A stretch of DNA of 64,000 nt from Panagrolaimus kolymaensis (Eukaryota > Nematoda > Chromadorea > Rhabditida > Panagrolaimidae): the NCBI GenBank assembly GCA_028622995.1, contig JAJQJQ010000003.1, positions 5,890,001 to 5,954,000 on the forward strand, given 5' to 3'. The position numbers were made by a program, and so were the translations under genes. This document shows, one piece after another, positions 37,697 through 48,497 of the stretch. Every line of letters begins with the position of its first letter. Within the stretch, counting starts at the first letter, position 1. The notes beneath the pieces are model-generated. The model searched no databases and was not told where the DNA came from. It worked only from the letters and a program-made list of their open reading frames with translations.

Positions 37697-38795
37697 CTGC
37701 GTTCATCAAGAAGAAATATGAAAGTCAAAAAACCGCTAGCAGCCAAAAAAACACATTCAGAACGGGTACAAGGACGTCGAAGACACACTCAAAAAAAACA
37801 AATACGTCAGCGGCGGTTTCCATTTATTATTTTTTTGCTCAAAATACTAATGTTTTTATAATTCACTCTTTTCATTTATTTTGATGATAAATTTATTTAA
37901 TTTTATTATTCATCTTCTTTTTGTTTTAAAATGATTAATTTGTTTGACGCACTTTTTCTTTGTATGTAAGTATGAATGTATATTTTTTTATTTTATGTTA
38001 AATACTATTTACTATTTATGTATAGGTTAAATATGGTGCAAATATTAAAGAAAAAAGGAACTAAAACATTTTTAGTCGGAAGCGTGTGAAATAAGAAAAT
38101 TTGGATTGGAAGTATTAAAAATAGAAATGCAAAAAAAAACTAAAGATGCAACATGTGCATAAGAAAGTAACAAAAAATGCCAGAGGTCAACTTCATTCAA
38201 GAATACCAAACCCAAAAATTTAGCATTCAAAAATTTAAAAATAATGCAACTTTATAAAGGTCGAGTTTCATTCACAATGTTTCCAATAATAGAAAAAAAT
38301 CGTTAAATTAATCCAAAAAAAGCTTATATTAATCCACTCTCATACTTGGGTTGAATGAATGAAAAAAAATCTCATTACACACAATATTGATGTTTCTCTC
38401 TCCCTCTTGTTATTAGACACACTCATTCACTTGCCACACTCTATGGATTTTATAATAAAAAAGCCTCTCAAACAAAAACAAAAAAGAAAAATAACATCAA
38501 AATCGCAATTGTAAACAATTATTTTTTGAATTTGAAACACAAACATTTTTTTCTTTCTTATTTAGTGGTTTTTATTTTCGATATCCAAAACCACAGAGCT
38601 GATAAAAAAGTTTTAATCAACCGGTTTTTGTTTTTTTTTACTTGTCCTCATAAAATATTCCCTTGTATAACGGGTTTTGCCGCGAAATGTCTTGTTAAGA
38701 GATTTTGTTAGTTTTTACTTATTTAGAGGTTAAAGAAAAAAAATTATCTAATCAATTATATCATATTTATTTTTGCCATAAAAAATATATATAAA
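37697..38795. other. Intergenic region upstream of AVL9
   Basis: No exons with supporting splice sites are seen. The first 120 bp after the preceding stop (37700-37820) are basic-coding in one frame and could be 3' untranslated sequence or an alternative exon. A short TA-rich run (ATATATATAAAATG) leads directly into the AVL9 start codon. Confidence 0.4.
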
Positions 38796-40962
38796 ATGCA
38801 TCCAATCTTGCATGTTGTCGTTGTTGGTTTTCATCATAAACGTGGGTGCCAAGTAAGCTTTTTATTTCCATAGTTTTTTTTGTTGCTAATTAATTATTTC
38901 TTAGGTTGAATTTTGTTATCCACCATTAAAAGATAATGTAGTGCCAGATCCAGATAAAGATATTCCCGAGCAATGGCAATATCTTCCATCGCTTGCTTTG
39001 CCAGATGGAGTTCATAACGTTGATGAAGGTGAGCTAAATAAAAATGTTTTAAAGCGAATATATAAAAATTTTTTTGCAGATGTTATATATTTTTTGCTCC
39101 CATCTTTGGAAAAACCCAATCAATCCATTTTTGGAATATCATGCTATCGACAAATATCATCCAATGTAAGGAGGAAACAATAATAACATTTAAAGTTTTT
39201 TATGCAAATCAATTTATAGGACCTACTAAACAGAGAAAAAGATGTTACTCGAAGTTCAGTACAAAAAAGTGTTTGTGTTTTATCCAAAACTCCTCTTTTT
39301 GGACCTTTGACCGCAAAACTTGAATTAATAACTCAATCATATTTTAATGAAAAAGATTTTTCCAAAGTTGAAGTTCTTCATCAAATGCACACAAATCTTT
39401 GTGATTTATTTAACACCGATTTTATTGATGCTCATTCAGCTTCCATGGGAATCTCTCTTCAACCACTTTTTAATACATTCAAACATCGAACTTTACTTTT
39501 ATTTAAACTTTTATTATTGGAAAGAAGAGTGATGTTTGATGTATTTCCAGTTCATTTGTTGGGTGATATTATGATTGGTTTAGCTTCGTTATTCCCAGCA
39601 TTACTGGATGAAGGGCTTTATGAAGCTGCAAGTTATAGCGTTCGAAGATTTCCTGCTTCAGCTTCTGAAAAAGCCGAAGTTGAAGATGTTGGAGTTGAAG
39701 TTAATGATATTGGTAAATTAATTTTTTTATAAACAAAGTTAAAGCTTCTGGAAAATATTTTTGTTTTAGTTGTTGAAAAAGCTAATAATGAAAAAAATGA
39801 AAAACAAGATTCAAAAACATTGTTGAGTAATGTGGAGGAAGCGCTAAATAATATGATTATGGGAGAATCTAAAATGATGAATAACTCATTTGAAGAAGTT
39901 AGTTTTTTGAGAAACAATTATTTTTTAAACTAATTAACTTCATTATTATTTTTTAAGGGAAAGGAAGCAGTAAATTGCTCAAATGAAACAACGACAACAA
40001 TAGCAAATGCTGGAAGCGAACAAAAAAATCCATCTTCTTTTAATACTGATGATTTTGGATTCCCACTAAGCATTTTTACAAAGGCATTTTTTTACTTTTT
40101 CTCAAAAACAAAAATAAAAATAAATTCTTTTAGGGATCATTATTTCATCCATATTTAAGTATAAGCTATTTGGATATGATTCAATCAGAAACGACTCGTG
40201 CATTTTGTATTGGAGTTACAAATGCTATATTTAAAACTCGAAGGAATATCGTTGATGTCATTGTTACTATCGATGATAAAGGCGAAGGACAAATAGAAAT
40301 ATTAAGCCCAGAATTAAAACGACAATTGACTTTGACAACGCAGGATTTAAGATTTGCGGATTTTATGCTAAAAATGAGGGAAATGACTGTTGACCCTGCA
40401 TGTAAGTCTTTTTATTTATATATATTTTTATTAATTTTATAAAACTTGGAAATTTTTTAGTATGGGAAGGCAGCGATGATTGGGTTCGTTCTCAATTTCA
40501 TGAATACTTAGTAGCCATGTTGGCTGTTGCAAACACAGAAAATGCTGAAGCTTTGCCGGAATTTAATGACGAATTTATAAAAGCATGGAAAACAAAGCAT
40601 AATTATCGAGTTTGGTCGTGTGGCGAACATCCTGGGATGAAAGATATTCAGCCATCGTAAGCTTTTATCCCTTTTTTTATTCTTTTTCTTTCTATTATTT
40701 ATTTTTAAGACATCCATTTGCTGGACAACTAAGTGTAAATGATGTATTTCTTCGAATGGGGCATACTTTGAATAGCTCTGAACAAGGGCGACGTATGATA
40801 TCAACCCTCTCAAATACAGGCCGATATGTATCTGAAACTGGTAGCCGCTTTAAATCGAGCATATCATCCTGGGTTCGAAGCACTGCCAGTCGATTACAAC
40901 CCGAACCCCAATCACAACAATTTTCCCAGCTTAACAATGCCGATGATATTCAAAACATATGA
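38796..40962 (+). CDS. AVL9: AVL9-family late secretory pathway protein (576 aa)
   Basis: AVL9 is a DENN-related protein that acts in post-Golgi exocytic traffic and cell polarity. Nine exons join in phase: 38796-38852, 38905-39028, 39080-39165, 39220-39712, 39770-39897, 39958-40083, 40134-40401, 40461-40656, 40710-40962. Family landmarks: N-terminal HVVVVGFHHKRGCQVEFCYPP, YLPSLALPDG, ISCYRQI, SVCVLSKTPLFGPL, LLLLERRVMF, then LSIFTKGSLFHPYLSI, DDWVRSQFHEYL and NDVFLRMGHTL. The sixth intron begins with GC instead of GT, fixed by the FTKG-xLFxPYLS junction. A polar linker in exons 5-6 (EKANNEKNEKQ) replaces the variable loop of other members. AATAAA at 41097. It stands alone, with no operon partner close by. 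Confidence 0.93.
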
Positions 40963-41136
40963 TTACATTTTTATTTTGCCATTATTATTTTTGATCTCTC
41001 AGTATTTTTTTTTATTTGCATTTTTTTTCAAATCTGTATTTTTTGTTTACCGAGTTAAAAATCAAATGATAAAGTTTATTTTGTTTATAATTTTTTAATA
41101 AAGTTGTTCAAGTGAAAAGAAAAGCGATAAATTATT

Positions 41137-41500
41137 TTATTGTTTTTGATCTTCTGGATATGGAGCCATTGTAGGTCATCCAAAAACTTTAAGAATAGAT
41201 AGAAAGACATTAAATTCCTTTTTTAACGGTGGAAAAAAATTACTTCAGCATCTTGGACTAGTTTTAAGCGAAATACCTTAGTGGGTGCTGTTGGGTATCA
41301 TCAAGAAAAGATGGGTGAACAATAGCCACTTTCTTGCCTTAATCAATGAATTCAATGAAAAGAATCATGAAATCAATAATGTGATTTATGTCAACTTTAT
41401 TATTTAGCATCAAATTTTTTCTTGGAAATAGTTTCCAAAAGCGGAACTAATTTATTTTTTCAACACCATCGTATTGAACTTGATTAGTTTCAAGCTGCTG
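41137..41500 (-). pseudogene. Chimeric pseudogene: family copy E fused to a TMEM131 tail
   Basis: On the minus strand 41495-41195 reads as a broken match to the start of copy C: METNQVQFDGVE-like sequence, then HIIDFM, KKVAIVHPSFL and QQHPLRYF, with stops and frame changes. It is directly followed at 41190-41137 by KVFG-stop-PTMAPYPEDQ, a copy of the extreme C-terminus of TMEM131 (KVSGWPTIAAPHPDDQ). In the intact locus copy C and TMEM131 are tail to tail on opposite strands, so this arrangement cannot be a simple copy of that locus. Confidence 0.8.
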
Positions 41501-41508
41501 CTAAGCCA

Positions 41509-41700
41509 TTTGTGCTTGCATCAATTAATTTAAAATAAAACCAAAGAAAATAGTTAAAATATTCAAAACAATAAATAAAAAAGCAGCCGTATTTTGAAGA
41601 AATCGATTGCGATTGCACACAAAAATCAAAATGTTTGATATTCATTTTTCTGTTTTCATTTTTATTTTTTAAAAAGAAACAAAAAATGTTTACAACCAAA
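41509..41700 (+). repeat. Repeat S, uninterrupted copy
   Basis: Matches 42365-42518 plus 42848-42890: CAATTAATTTnAAnTAAAA, AAAGCAGCCGTA, AATCGATTGC and TTTTCATTTTTATTTTTT occur in the same order. In this copy the sequence at about 41650 continues without the 329-bp insertion found in the other one. Confidence 0.75.
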
Positions 41701-42287
41701 GATGAAATCTTAAATGGCAAACAACAACGGAGTAGACGAAAGAAAATATGAGTGAAGATACAAGTCTCTTATTTTCGTGCTTCAAGATTTTTTAATAAAA
41801 AAATCAAAGTGAAAGAACAAAAAAGGCAAAAGCGCTTAAGAAATATTCAAAATAAAAACCAAAAAAGAGAATGATTTCAAATTTGTTGACTAATCCTTTC
41901 CATCGATAAATTTTTGCATTTTTCAGAGAAAAATAATTTCTTTCCAATTTCTTTTTTTATTGTTTAATATTTCTTTTTGTTTTTTCCTTTAAAAAAGGGA
42001 ATAAAATTTAAAAAACAATGATGTGTTTAAAAAATTTTCGAATTCTTTTATTTGTACTTTAATAAGTTTATATTTTGAATATTGGTAAAGGTATTTGCTT
42101 ATTTTTTTAAAAGGAGTGTTTCAGCAAACGAAAATCTTTTTTGCAACGACGGGGGCACAGCGGGTCCTTTCTTGCTTTTTTTTTTTATTTTCCCGAAAGC
42201 TCCTCCTCCACTTTCTTGTTTTTCATTCAATCCTATTTGTAAAATATTTAGCATAATGTTAGATCTTTCTTTTTGTTGAGTGTGGAT

Positions 42288-42346
42288 TAGGGCTGTAAAT
42301 AAAAATTTTCCCATTTTTCCATTTCCCGGGAAATTCGACAACCCTA
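42288..42346. mobile_element. 59-bp hAT-like MITE
   Basis: Ends TAGGGCTGTAAAT and ATTCGACAACCCTA are imperfect inverted repeats. The interior holds the palindrome TTTCCCGGGAAA. The flanks GTGTGGAT (left) and GTGTCGAT (right) agree at 7 of 8 positions, the 8-bp target duplication expected for hAT elements. It is too short to encode anything. Confidence 0.65.
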
Positions 42347-42364
42347 GTGTCGATTTATAAATGG

Positions 42365-42890
42365 GTTGTAAAGCTATTTATGCTTTCAACAATTAATTTT
42401 AAGTAAAATCAAAGAAAAAAAATTAAAATATTCAAACTACAAATAAAAAAAAGCAGCCGTAGCTAGAAAAAATCGATTGCCCACTAAAATGAAAAAATAT
42501 TCGATGTCCATTTTTTTGTGTCACGCGGTGACAGATAATATTGGCGTCGTCGAGGTTTAGGTTGATGGTTCTTTGGGAGATGGTTGTATCTTCTGTAGCT
42601 GGGATCTTCCAAATAAACACAAGAACATATTCACAAACATATTTATTCAGGATAAACAACAACCAGCACAGACGAAAACATGACAACACAACTAACTAAA
42701 GAAAGATACAAAAACAAAGACAAGAAGAGAGAATTTAGGCTGCCATCTTGCTGGCTTCATTTCGTTGTTGGACCAGTAAGCGTGCAAGCATGAGCAAGAG
42801 TTTGAGAAGCGGGATATTTGAATGAGTTGGAAGCTGCGCCACACGACTTTTGTTTTCATTTTTATTTTTTTCTATAAAAAAGAAAGGATA
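42365..42890 (+). repeat. Repeat S, copy carrying an insertion
   Basis: Second copy of the sequence at 41509-41700, split at 42518 by a 329-bp insertion. Confidence 0.7.
42519..42847. mobile_element. 329-bp insertion with 5-6 bp target duplication (solo-LTR-like)
   Basis: Begins TGTCACGCGGTGACA, itself an inverted repeat, and ends GCGCCACACGAC. TTTTG (or TTTTGT) flanks it on both sides, and the paralogous uninterrupted site at about 41650 has this sequence once. The base composition is clearly more GC-rich than the surroundings. A TGT start and an internal AATAAA fit a solo LTR, but the end is not the usual CA, so a non-autonomous DNA element is also possible. Confidence 0.7.
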
Positions 42891-44174
42891 TATTTCTTCG
42901 TTTTAACACTAACTGTTTTGTTTTTTATTTCTCCGACGTGAAAATAAAGCAGCTAACAATTTTTTTCTTCTTCGAAGAAAAAAGAAGAAAAAAAGATTGC
43001 AATCTGTTTTTTCACGTCTCTCGTTTTTCCACACAGTGGAATTATCATTTTCATTGCTTTAGTTTAAGCTGGTGATCTTTCTTTCTTTTTTTATTTTTTT
43101 GAATTTTTTATAAGAGTAAACGTTTTTTTTTGTTAATAATATAATTAGCGAATATAATTATCGCTTAGCATTAAAAAATTCGAAAAAGATCTACCGGGAA
43201 TAAGTTGATTCTGGAAGATCATTTGAAAAAAAGGTTAAACTTTTTAAAGTTTTTTAAGGAATATTTTTTTAAAAATAGTTGAAATTAATTATGGCGATAA
43301 AATTGCCTTATTTTATGCTGGGCATATTTTCAAAGCATGCCAATCAAATTATATTGAAAAGAAGAAATATCAAAATTTTATAAGAAGCAATTAATCCAGC
43401 TAACACTTAAAATTTTTTTATGTTTCATTCGAATCAAATTTATACTAGTAAAAAAAGTTTAATCGTTTATTTATAATTGTGATAATTTTTTTATTTGGCT
43501 TTTTAAGTATATCGCTCACATTCATTTCTCTTTTTATTCACATTTCTTTCTCGAAAAATTTTTGAAACTTTTTCATTGGCTTTTCATTTATTTTTTTATA
43601 GTTTTTTATTTCTTCCGAAAAAACTTTGCCATGTTAGGAATAAACATTTTTCTTTCATTAGTTAAATCTTAATTTTATTTTTCCACAAATAAAGCAACGA
43701 ATAATTCCCTTTCTTTTCATTCAGAAAAACGAATCGCCAGCAATTTTTTAGTTGTTTTCTTCCATTCTTTCATTTTTATTAGAAAAAGCAATTAATGATT
43801 AGCTCGCTCAAACTCATAGAAGAAAACATTGAGCTACTTTTATTTTTGTTGCATTCCAAAAATTTTTCTTCGATTTGAATAATACACAATTTTCTTTTAG
43901 TTGCTTTCTTTATTTTTGTTTTTGCATTTAAAAACTTTGCTAAGTCTATGCTTCATTTTCATATGCAAATCCAATCTTTATACATTTAGAGCTTTTTCAT
44001 TTTGTTAATTATATTTAATGAGTATTGTAAAAGAAGCTTCTTTCTTTAAAAATGTTAAAGTTTTTTGTTTTGTTTGCTTCTTTTTTTTACCATATTTTCG
44101 TAAAATGTTTTTTCTTAACATTTCTGCTAAAGATATGGCAAAATTTTTAGCATTTTAGAAAATAAATAATAATT
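42891..44174. other. Gene-free AT-rich stretch
   Basis: AT-rich sequence with runs of T. The stretch 42955-43060, with TTCTTCGAAGAAAAAAGAAG, resembles 28495-28640. Nothing exon-like is seen. The last 100-200 bp presumably hold the promoter of the 119-aa gene. Confidence 0.4.
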
Positions 44175-44693
44175 ATGTCACCCAAATATAATCCTTTTGG
44201 AATTTCGAATGCAATCATGGGCGATGGTCGCGATGGTCCAATTAGAAGTCCATCTCGAATTGAACAGGATGTTTCAAGGGCGGTAAATATCATATTTTTT
44301 TAGACTTTTCTAAAAAAAATGAATTTTTAGTTAGGTTTTTGTAAACCAAGCGAACCACTTTCGGAAGCGGATCAACGAGCTTTCGATGAATTGTGGGAAA
44401 AACATAAATCTGAAAAAGTTCGTGTAAGTTCTAGAAATACCAATGAGAAATAAATCAAAAATTTTTTCAAATTTTTAGGAAAAATCTTTTTTGGCCAAAG
44501 GTTGGGCGAATATGAAAAAAAATCTTCCATTTTTACGCCGTAAACATGATCCCTCAGAAGAACCAAATAATGGGGTAGAAGCTTTTGATATGAGTTAACT
44601 TTTTTTTAATAAAATTAACATGTTTTTTAGACGCCAGGAGCTTCTACTTCATCTACCCCAGCAATTCTTCCACATCCTGATGAACAACAATAA
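44175..44693 (+). CDS. Small unknown protein (119 aa)
   Basis: Four short exons (44175-44282, 44331-44423, 44479-44574, 44631-44693), all phase 0, give an uninterrupted protein, with AATAAA at 44716. It has no signal peptide or membrane span. Visible features: a Ser/Pro-containing head with GDGRDGPIRSPSRIEQDV, a charged helix (SEADQRAFDELWEKHKSEKV), a basic patch (KNMKKN-like, LPFLRRKHD) and a Ser/Thr/Pro tail ending HPDEQQ. I do not recognise it. The regular exon structure and codon use make it a credible gene, possibly nematode-specific. Confidence 0.75.
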
Positions 44694-45049
44694 AAAATAA
44701 TTTCTAGAACTATTTAATAAAATTATTAACTAATTTTGTGAATTTTGCTTCCATAAGTATAATTTTTAATAAATAAAAATTTAAATTTCAAAAATGTCTT
44801 TATATTTTCTTCGAATAAGGAAAAACAACAAAAGGAGAGATGTAAAAAACATTTTGTAATTTGTGGTGGAATGAAGGCAGCCAAAGACTATGTTAATGAT
44901 AAGGCGAAACATGCTTTTCAAAAAAATAAGTAATTAAGAACTTTTTAAGTAGTTAATGACTGTGTTGTTCTTTCGTCCGCCCTCGAGCCGCCCCCATCCG
45001 CCCGCAAATAATACGTTCATCTCTATTTTTTTTTGAGTTCTGTATCTTT
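44694..45049. other. Short intergenic stretch with a C-rich spot
   Basis: A C-rich 40-mer at about 44970-45010 (CCGCCCTCGAGCCGCCCCC) interrupts AT-rich DNA. No gene is seen. Confidence 0.4.
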
Positions 45050-45865
45050 TTACAACTCAAAACGTGATTCACTATTTTTTGCCTCAAGGCTTGGTGCTTG
45101 TGTTCTTTGCAAACATAAAAAAATTATTAAAAATTATTTTTGTTAAAGAAAAAATCAATAAAAATCAAATTCCGAGAAATTTTTATGTGCTGAATCTAAA
45201 GAACACCACAACAAGCAAACTTTTCCTTCATCAAAAATAGTTTCCTTCACCTCGAAGTGAATGTTGTTCATAAAATCCATTAATAAATTATGGATATTGG
45301 TTGAAGGTCTCCTGGGGTAGGCAAATCTCTAAAATTTTTCAAATCTTATTTAAAAAAAATATAAAAAATATCTGGCTTAAAAAATTCATAGGCTTTATTG
45401 AACTCCGTAACTCAAAACGAGTTTCACTTATGTCTTTTGCCTCAAGGGCTTGATGGATGTGTTAATAAAAAAACTTTCATCGATTCAGATGCTTCACGTG
45501 GAGTCAATACAAAATCTTGTTGGGAATTTATTTAATATATTTAATAATAATTATTGATAACAAAAAAACCGCAGAAAAAAAAATTCTAATACAAAATGAG
45601 AAAATTTGAATTAATAATGTTATTTTTTTTTTTTTCAAAGCCACATAGCTCGATCAAAACCTTTTCTTTTATTAAAGAAATGCCGATTGGCTTTTGCAGA
45701 ATTAGATGTGATTTATCACTTCTGATAAACAAAATTTTTTTAAAGCTTACTTTCTTTTGTTTTTGGAATTTTTTTTCTTTTATCAATGCATTTTTTGGTT
45801 TAAATATAATTTTTGATTGTTTTCTGGTCGATCAAAACTTTGTTTATTCGATCACAAGCTTGAAA
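45050..45865 (+). repeat. Diverged copies of the 1-10436 satellite sequence
   Basis: 45054-45115 repeats the AACTCAAAACGTGATTCACT...CTTGTGTT block. 45405-45575 follows the satellite sub-unit in order (AACTCAAAACGAGTTTCA, then CTTTCATCGATTCAG, then CAATACAAAATCTTGTTGGG, then TTTAATAATAATTATTGA). 45640-45790 follows the rest of the unit (CCACATAGCTCGATCA, TGCCGATTGGCTTTTG, TTTATCACTTCTGATAAAC). Divergence is far greater than within the array. Confidence 0.8.
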
Positions 45866-46117
45866 CTTTAAAACATTAAAAAATAACAGAATAGGCTAAT
45901 ATTTTTAAAACCATTTATTCTCCATCTTTGGACTCTAACAAATTTATTTAAAACAATTTTGGAATTTTCAGTTCGATCAAAACTTTGTCTATTCGGTTAC
46001 AAGTTTAGAAATTTGATAAAATTAAAAGTTGGAGGAAAAGCTAAAATAAATAAAAAACCATTTATTCTCCATCTTTTGACACTAACAAATTTATTTAAAA
46101 CAATTTTGGAATTTGAT
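45820..46117 (+). repeat. Tandem duplication with a period of 147 bp
   Basis: CGATCAAAACTTTGTnTATTCG and CCATTTATTCTCCATCTTTnGAC each occur twice, 147 bp apart, with scattered differences. It follows directly on the diverged satellite copy. Confidence 0.75.
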
Positions 46118-47109
46118 ATGTTTAAGCAAAGAAATCTTTTTTTAAAGCATCTGCAGCCGAAATTTCGATGCACCAAAAGTTGTAAGAAGTCTCAGAACGT
46201 GTTTTTTCTTTTGTCGATGAAAATAAATTTTGCGTGACTGAAAGTGGAATTATTAAAAATATGTACCTAAAAATGAAAGAAAATATTTTTTTCCAAGATA
46301 AATGTTGAAAGCATATAAGTCACAAACAAAATGGAAAATTTTAATCAAACAAAGAAGCTTTTTTGAGCCATTTTTCTCCAGCGTAAAAAAAAGTGTAGCC
46401 ATAATTTAAGTGAAGCAAGGTTAAAAGCAATCGCAAACAAAAAATAAATAAAAGAAAAAACTAATTTAAATATAATGCATAAACAAAAACTATAATTAAA
46501 ATTTTGCGAAAATAATTGTAATTTCTTTATTGTGAGAATTTTTTAAAAACCTACACTTTTTGATTCAGACTAATTCAGTGAAAGCAAGGACCTGAAAACA
46601 TTATTTAAAAAATAATTTTTTTTGTAAATGGCATTTAGAAAAAATTGAGAGTTTGTTTTAAAATAAATTTATGGAGTTTTTCATAATTTAAAATAAAATT
46701 ACTCTTCAAGGACCATTTTTAATTATACAAAAAAGTCAAACTGCCATTTTCTGAATGAGAATGACAGCGAACTATTATGAGAGCTTTGTTATGAAAAAAA
46801 AGATTGCGATCAAATGAAAAAGAAACATTCGCGTTTCTTTTAGCTGTAGTGAAAAAAAAAAAGTGATGCCTATTGAAGAACAAAAAATGGCGCCATCCCG
46901 ATTTTTTTTCGACTGCTTGCTTTATTAAGAAATAAAAGAAATCTGCGCTTAAAAAAAGAATAAAAATTGTGTGATCTTTCCATTTTTGTATTGCTTTTGT
47001 TATTTTAAAATGACATTTGTAACATTTTTATTTAAAATAAATTTAAAATTAGGGAAAAAAGATGAATTTCAAATCCACATTTTCTTTGTTACCTTGTTTT
47101 ATCTTTAAT
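46118..47109. other. Gene-free AT-rich stretch
   Basis: Nothing that I can support as exon, RNA gene or element end. Confidence 0.4.
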
Positions 47110-47117
47110 TTAACAAT

Positions 47118-48489
47118 CAAGGGTGTCAAAATGCTCGCTTTTTGCTGGCAGCAGCATGCGACCTCAGTGCTTTCGAAAGCAAAAAATTTGAAAGCAGAAA
47201 TGAAAAATGCTCCTCTAAGCAGACGCTTTGGCGAGCAGTGCTGAAGAAAGCATGTGCTTACGTTAGCTTCCTTTCTGCTCTCGGGAGCAGAAGGATGCTT
47301 AGAGGAGCAGACTGATGCTTCTTTTTTTGCTTTTGGATGTTGATGGATTTTTTTAAAAGCGTTTTTCATTTTAAAAAATTCAGAAAATATTTTTTATTAA
47401 AACTTTAGTACTTTTTCTTTTTTTTTAAAGACGTGTTATATTATCGATTTTTTAACAGTTATATGTTTATTTAATCCCAAAATTTAATTAAAATTTTTAA
47501 AAATTCAAAGCATTAACAAAAATAAATTCAAAAGTAACTATAAAAAATTAAACAATACATTCAAAACTACTCAAAATTTTCCCATTACCGATTAAATAAT
47601 TATAGCGATTAGGTATAAAGTAAATATTTAAAAGAGAAAACAATAAAGTAAATTAGCAAATATTAGATTTTTTTACACTCTTGTATATTAATAGTTCAGA
47701 AACAAAGCTTGCATCCATTCCTCGCCTTCCTTTTGTTACCGTTCTGGTTAAAGAAGAAAATTGCCTTTCGATCGATGCTGAACTCGCTAGTATTGAGAAA
47801 ATATAAATGACAAATTTAGAAACAAATGGGAAAGTTGTTTCATATGCTTTCCAGTAAGCTAATTCATCTTTTGTTTCAATTTGTTCAGTTGTAGGTCGAT
47901 GAGAAAAATACAATGATAGCTCATTTTGAGCTGCAATTACCGTTGGATCACCATTTTCCATATTAACATCATCTGGCAAAACGCTATATTCATCATTTTT
48001 AAAGAAAGAAATATCAAAAAAATGGAAAGTTTGAGAAAGTGCCCTTTTACAAACCAAAATAATAAAAAGCAAAATATGAGAGAGAAATCCTTGTCGGCTA
48101 GAAAAAGGTTTAGGAAAGTAAAAAACAAAAAGGAAAAACATCTTTTGAATAAAATTACAAATATGTAAAATAAAGTAAAAATTAAAATAATAAAAGTACT
48201 CCATAGGAGTATGTAGACGCATGTCTACAATTAAAAGCGGCATCATAGCGCTAAAAGCAAAAACAATAAAAGCTTTGTTCAAAATGAGTCTGCTCCCTTC
48301 AGCACCCTTTCTGCTTTCATTAGCATCCTATATGCTTTTGAAAGCACTGCTGTTTGCAGGTTGCGCTTTCAAAAGCATTGCTTTTGAAAGCAGAAAAAAA
48401 AAAGTGCTTTCGAGAGCACTGCTCAAGGGAGCATTTGGCATGCTGAGCTGCCTTTGCTAATTTTTTTTCTGCTCCCGTTGACACCCTTG
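47118..48489 (-). mobile_element. Internally deleted hAT transposon (1372 bp)
   Basis: Terminal inverted repeats CAAGGGTGTCAA and TTGACACCCTTG are perfect over 12 bp. The 8-bp flanks TTAACAAT (47110-47117 and 48490-48497) are identical, the target duplication of hAT elements. Both subterminal regions carry many copies of GAAAGCA/TGCTTTC and AGCAGTGCT-like motifs, as expected for transposase-binding arrays. The interior keeps only the end of a transposase on the minus strand. At 1.4 kb it is too short for a whole hAT transposase, so it should be non-autonomous. Confidence 0.95.
47653..48000 (-). pseudogene. Remnant of hAT transposase: C-terminal dimerisation domain
   Basis: The minus-strand frame reads ELAYWKAYETTFPFVSKF, then IFSILASSASIERQFSSL, then RRGMDASFVSELLIY, which is the hallmark hAT dimerisation region (YW...FP.L...A..IL...ASSASSER.FS). 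The catalytic part of the transposase is absent; the open frame upstream to 48282 is hydrophobic sequence without family features and is probably intron or element interior. It lies wholly inside the 47118-48489 element. Confidence 0.85.
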
Positions 48490-48497
48490 TTAACAAT

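Noticed and set aside
47653..48282. The full 209-codon frame as a gene of its own
   Set aside because: Its C-terminal part is the hAT dimerisation domain inside an element with hAT ends, so it is a transposase remnant.
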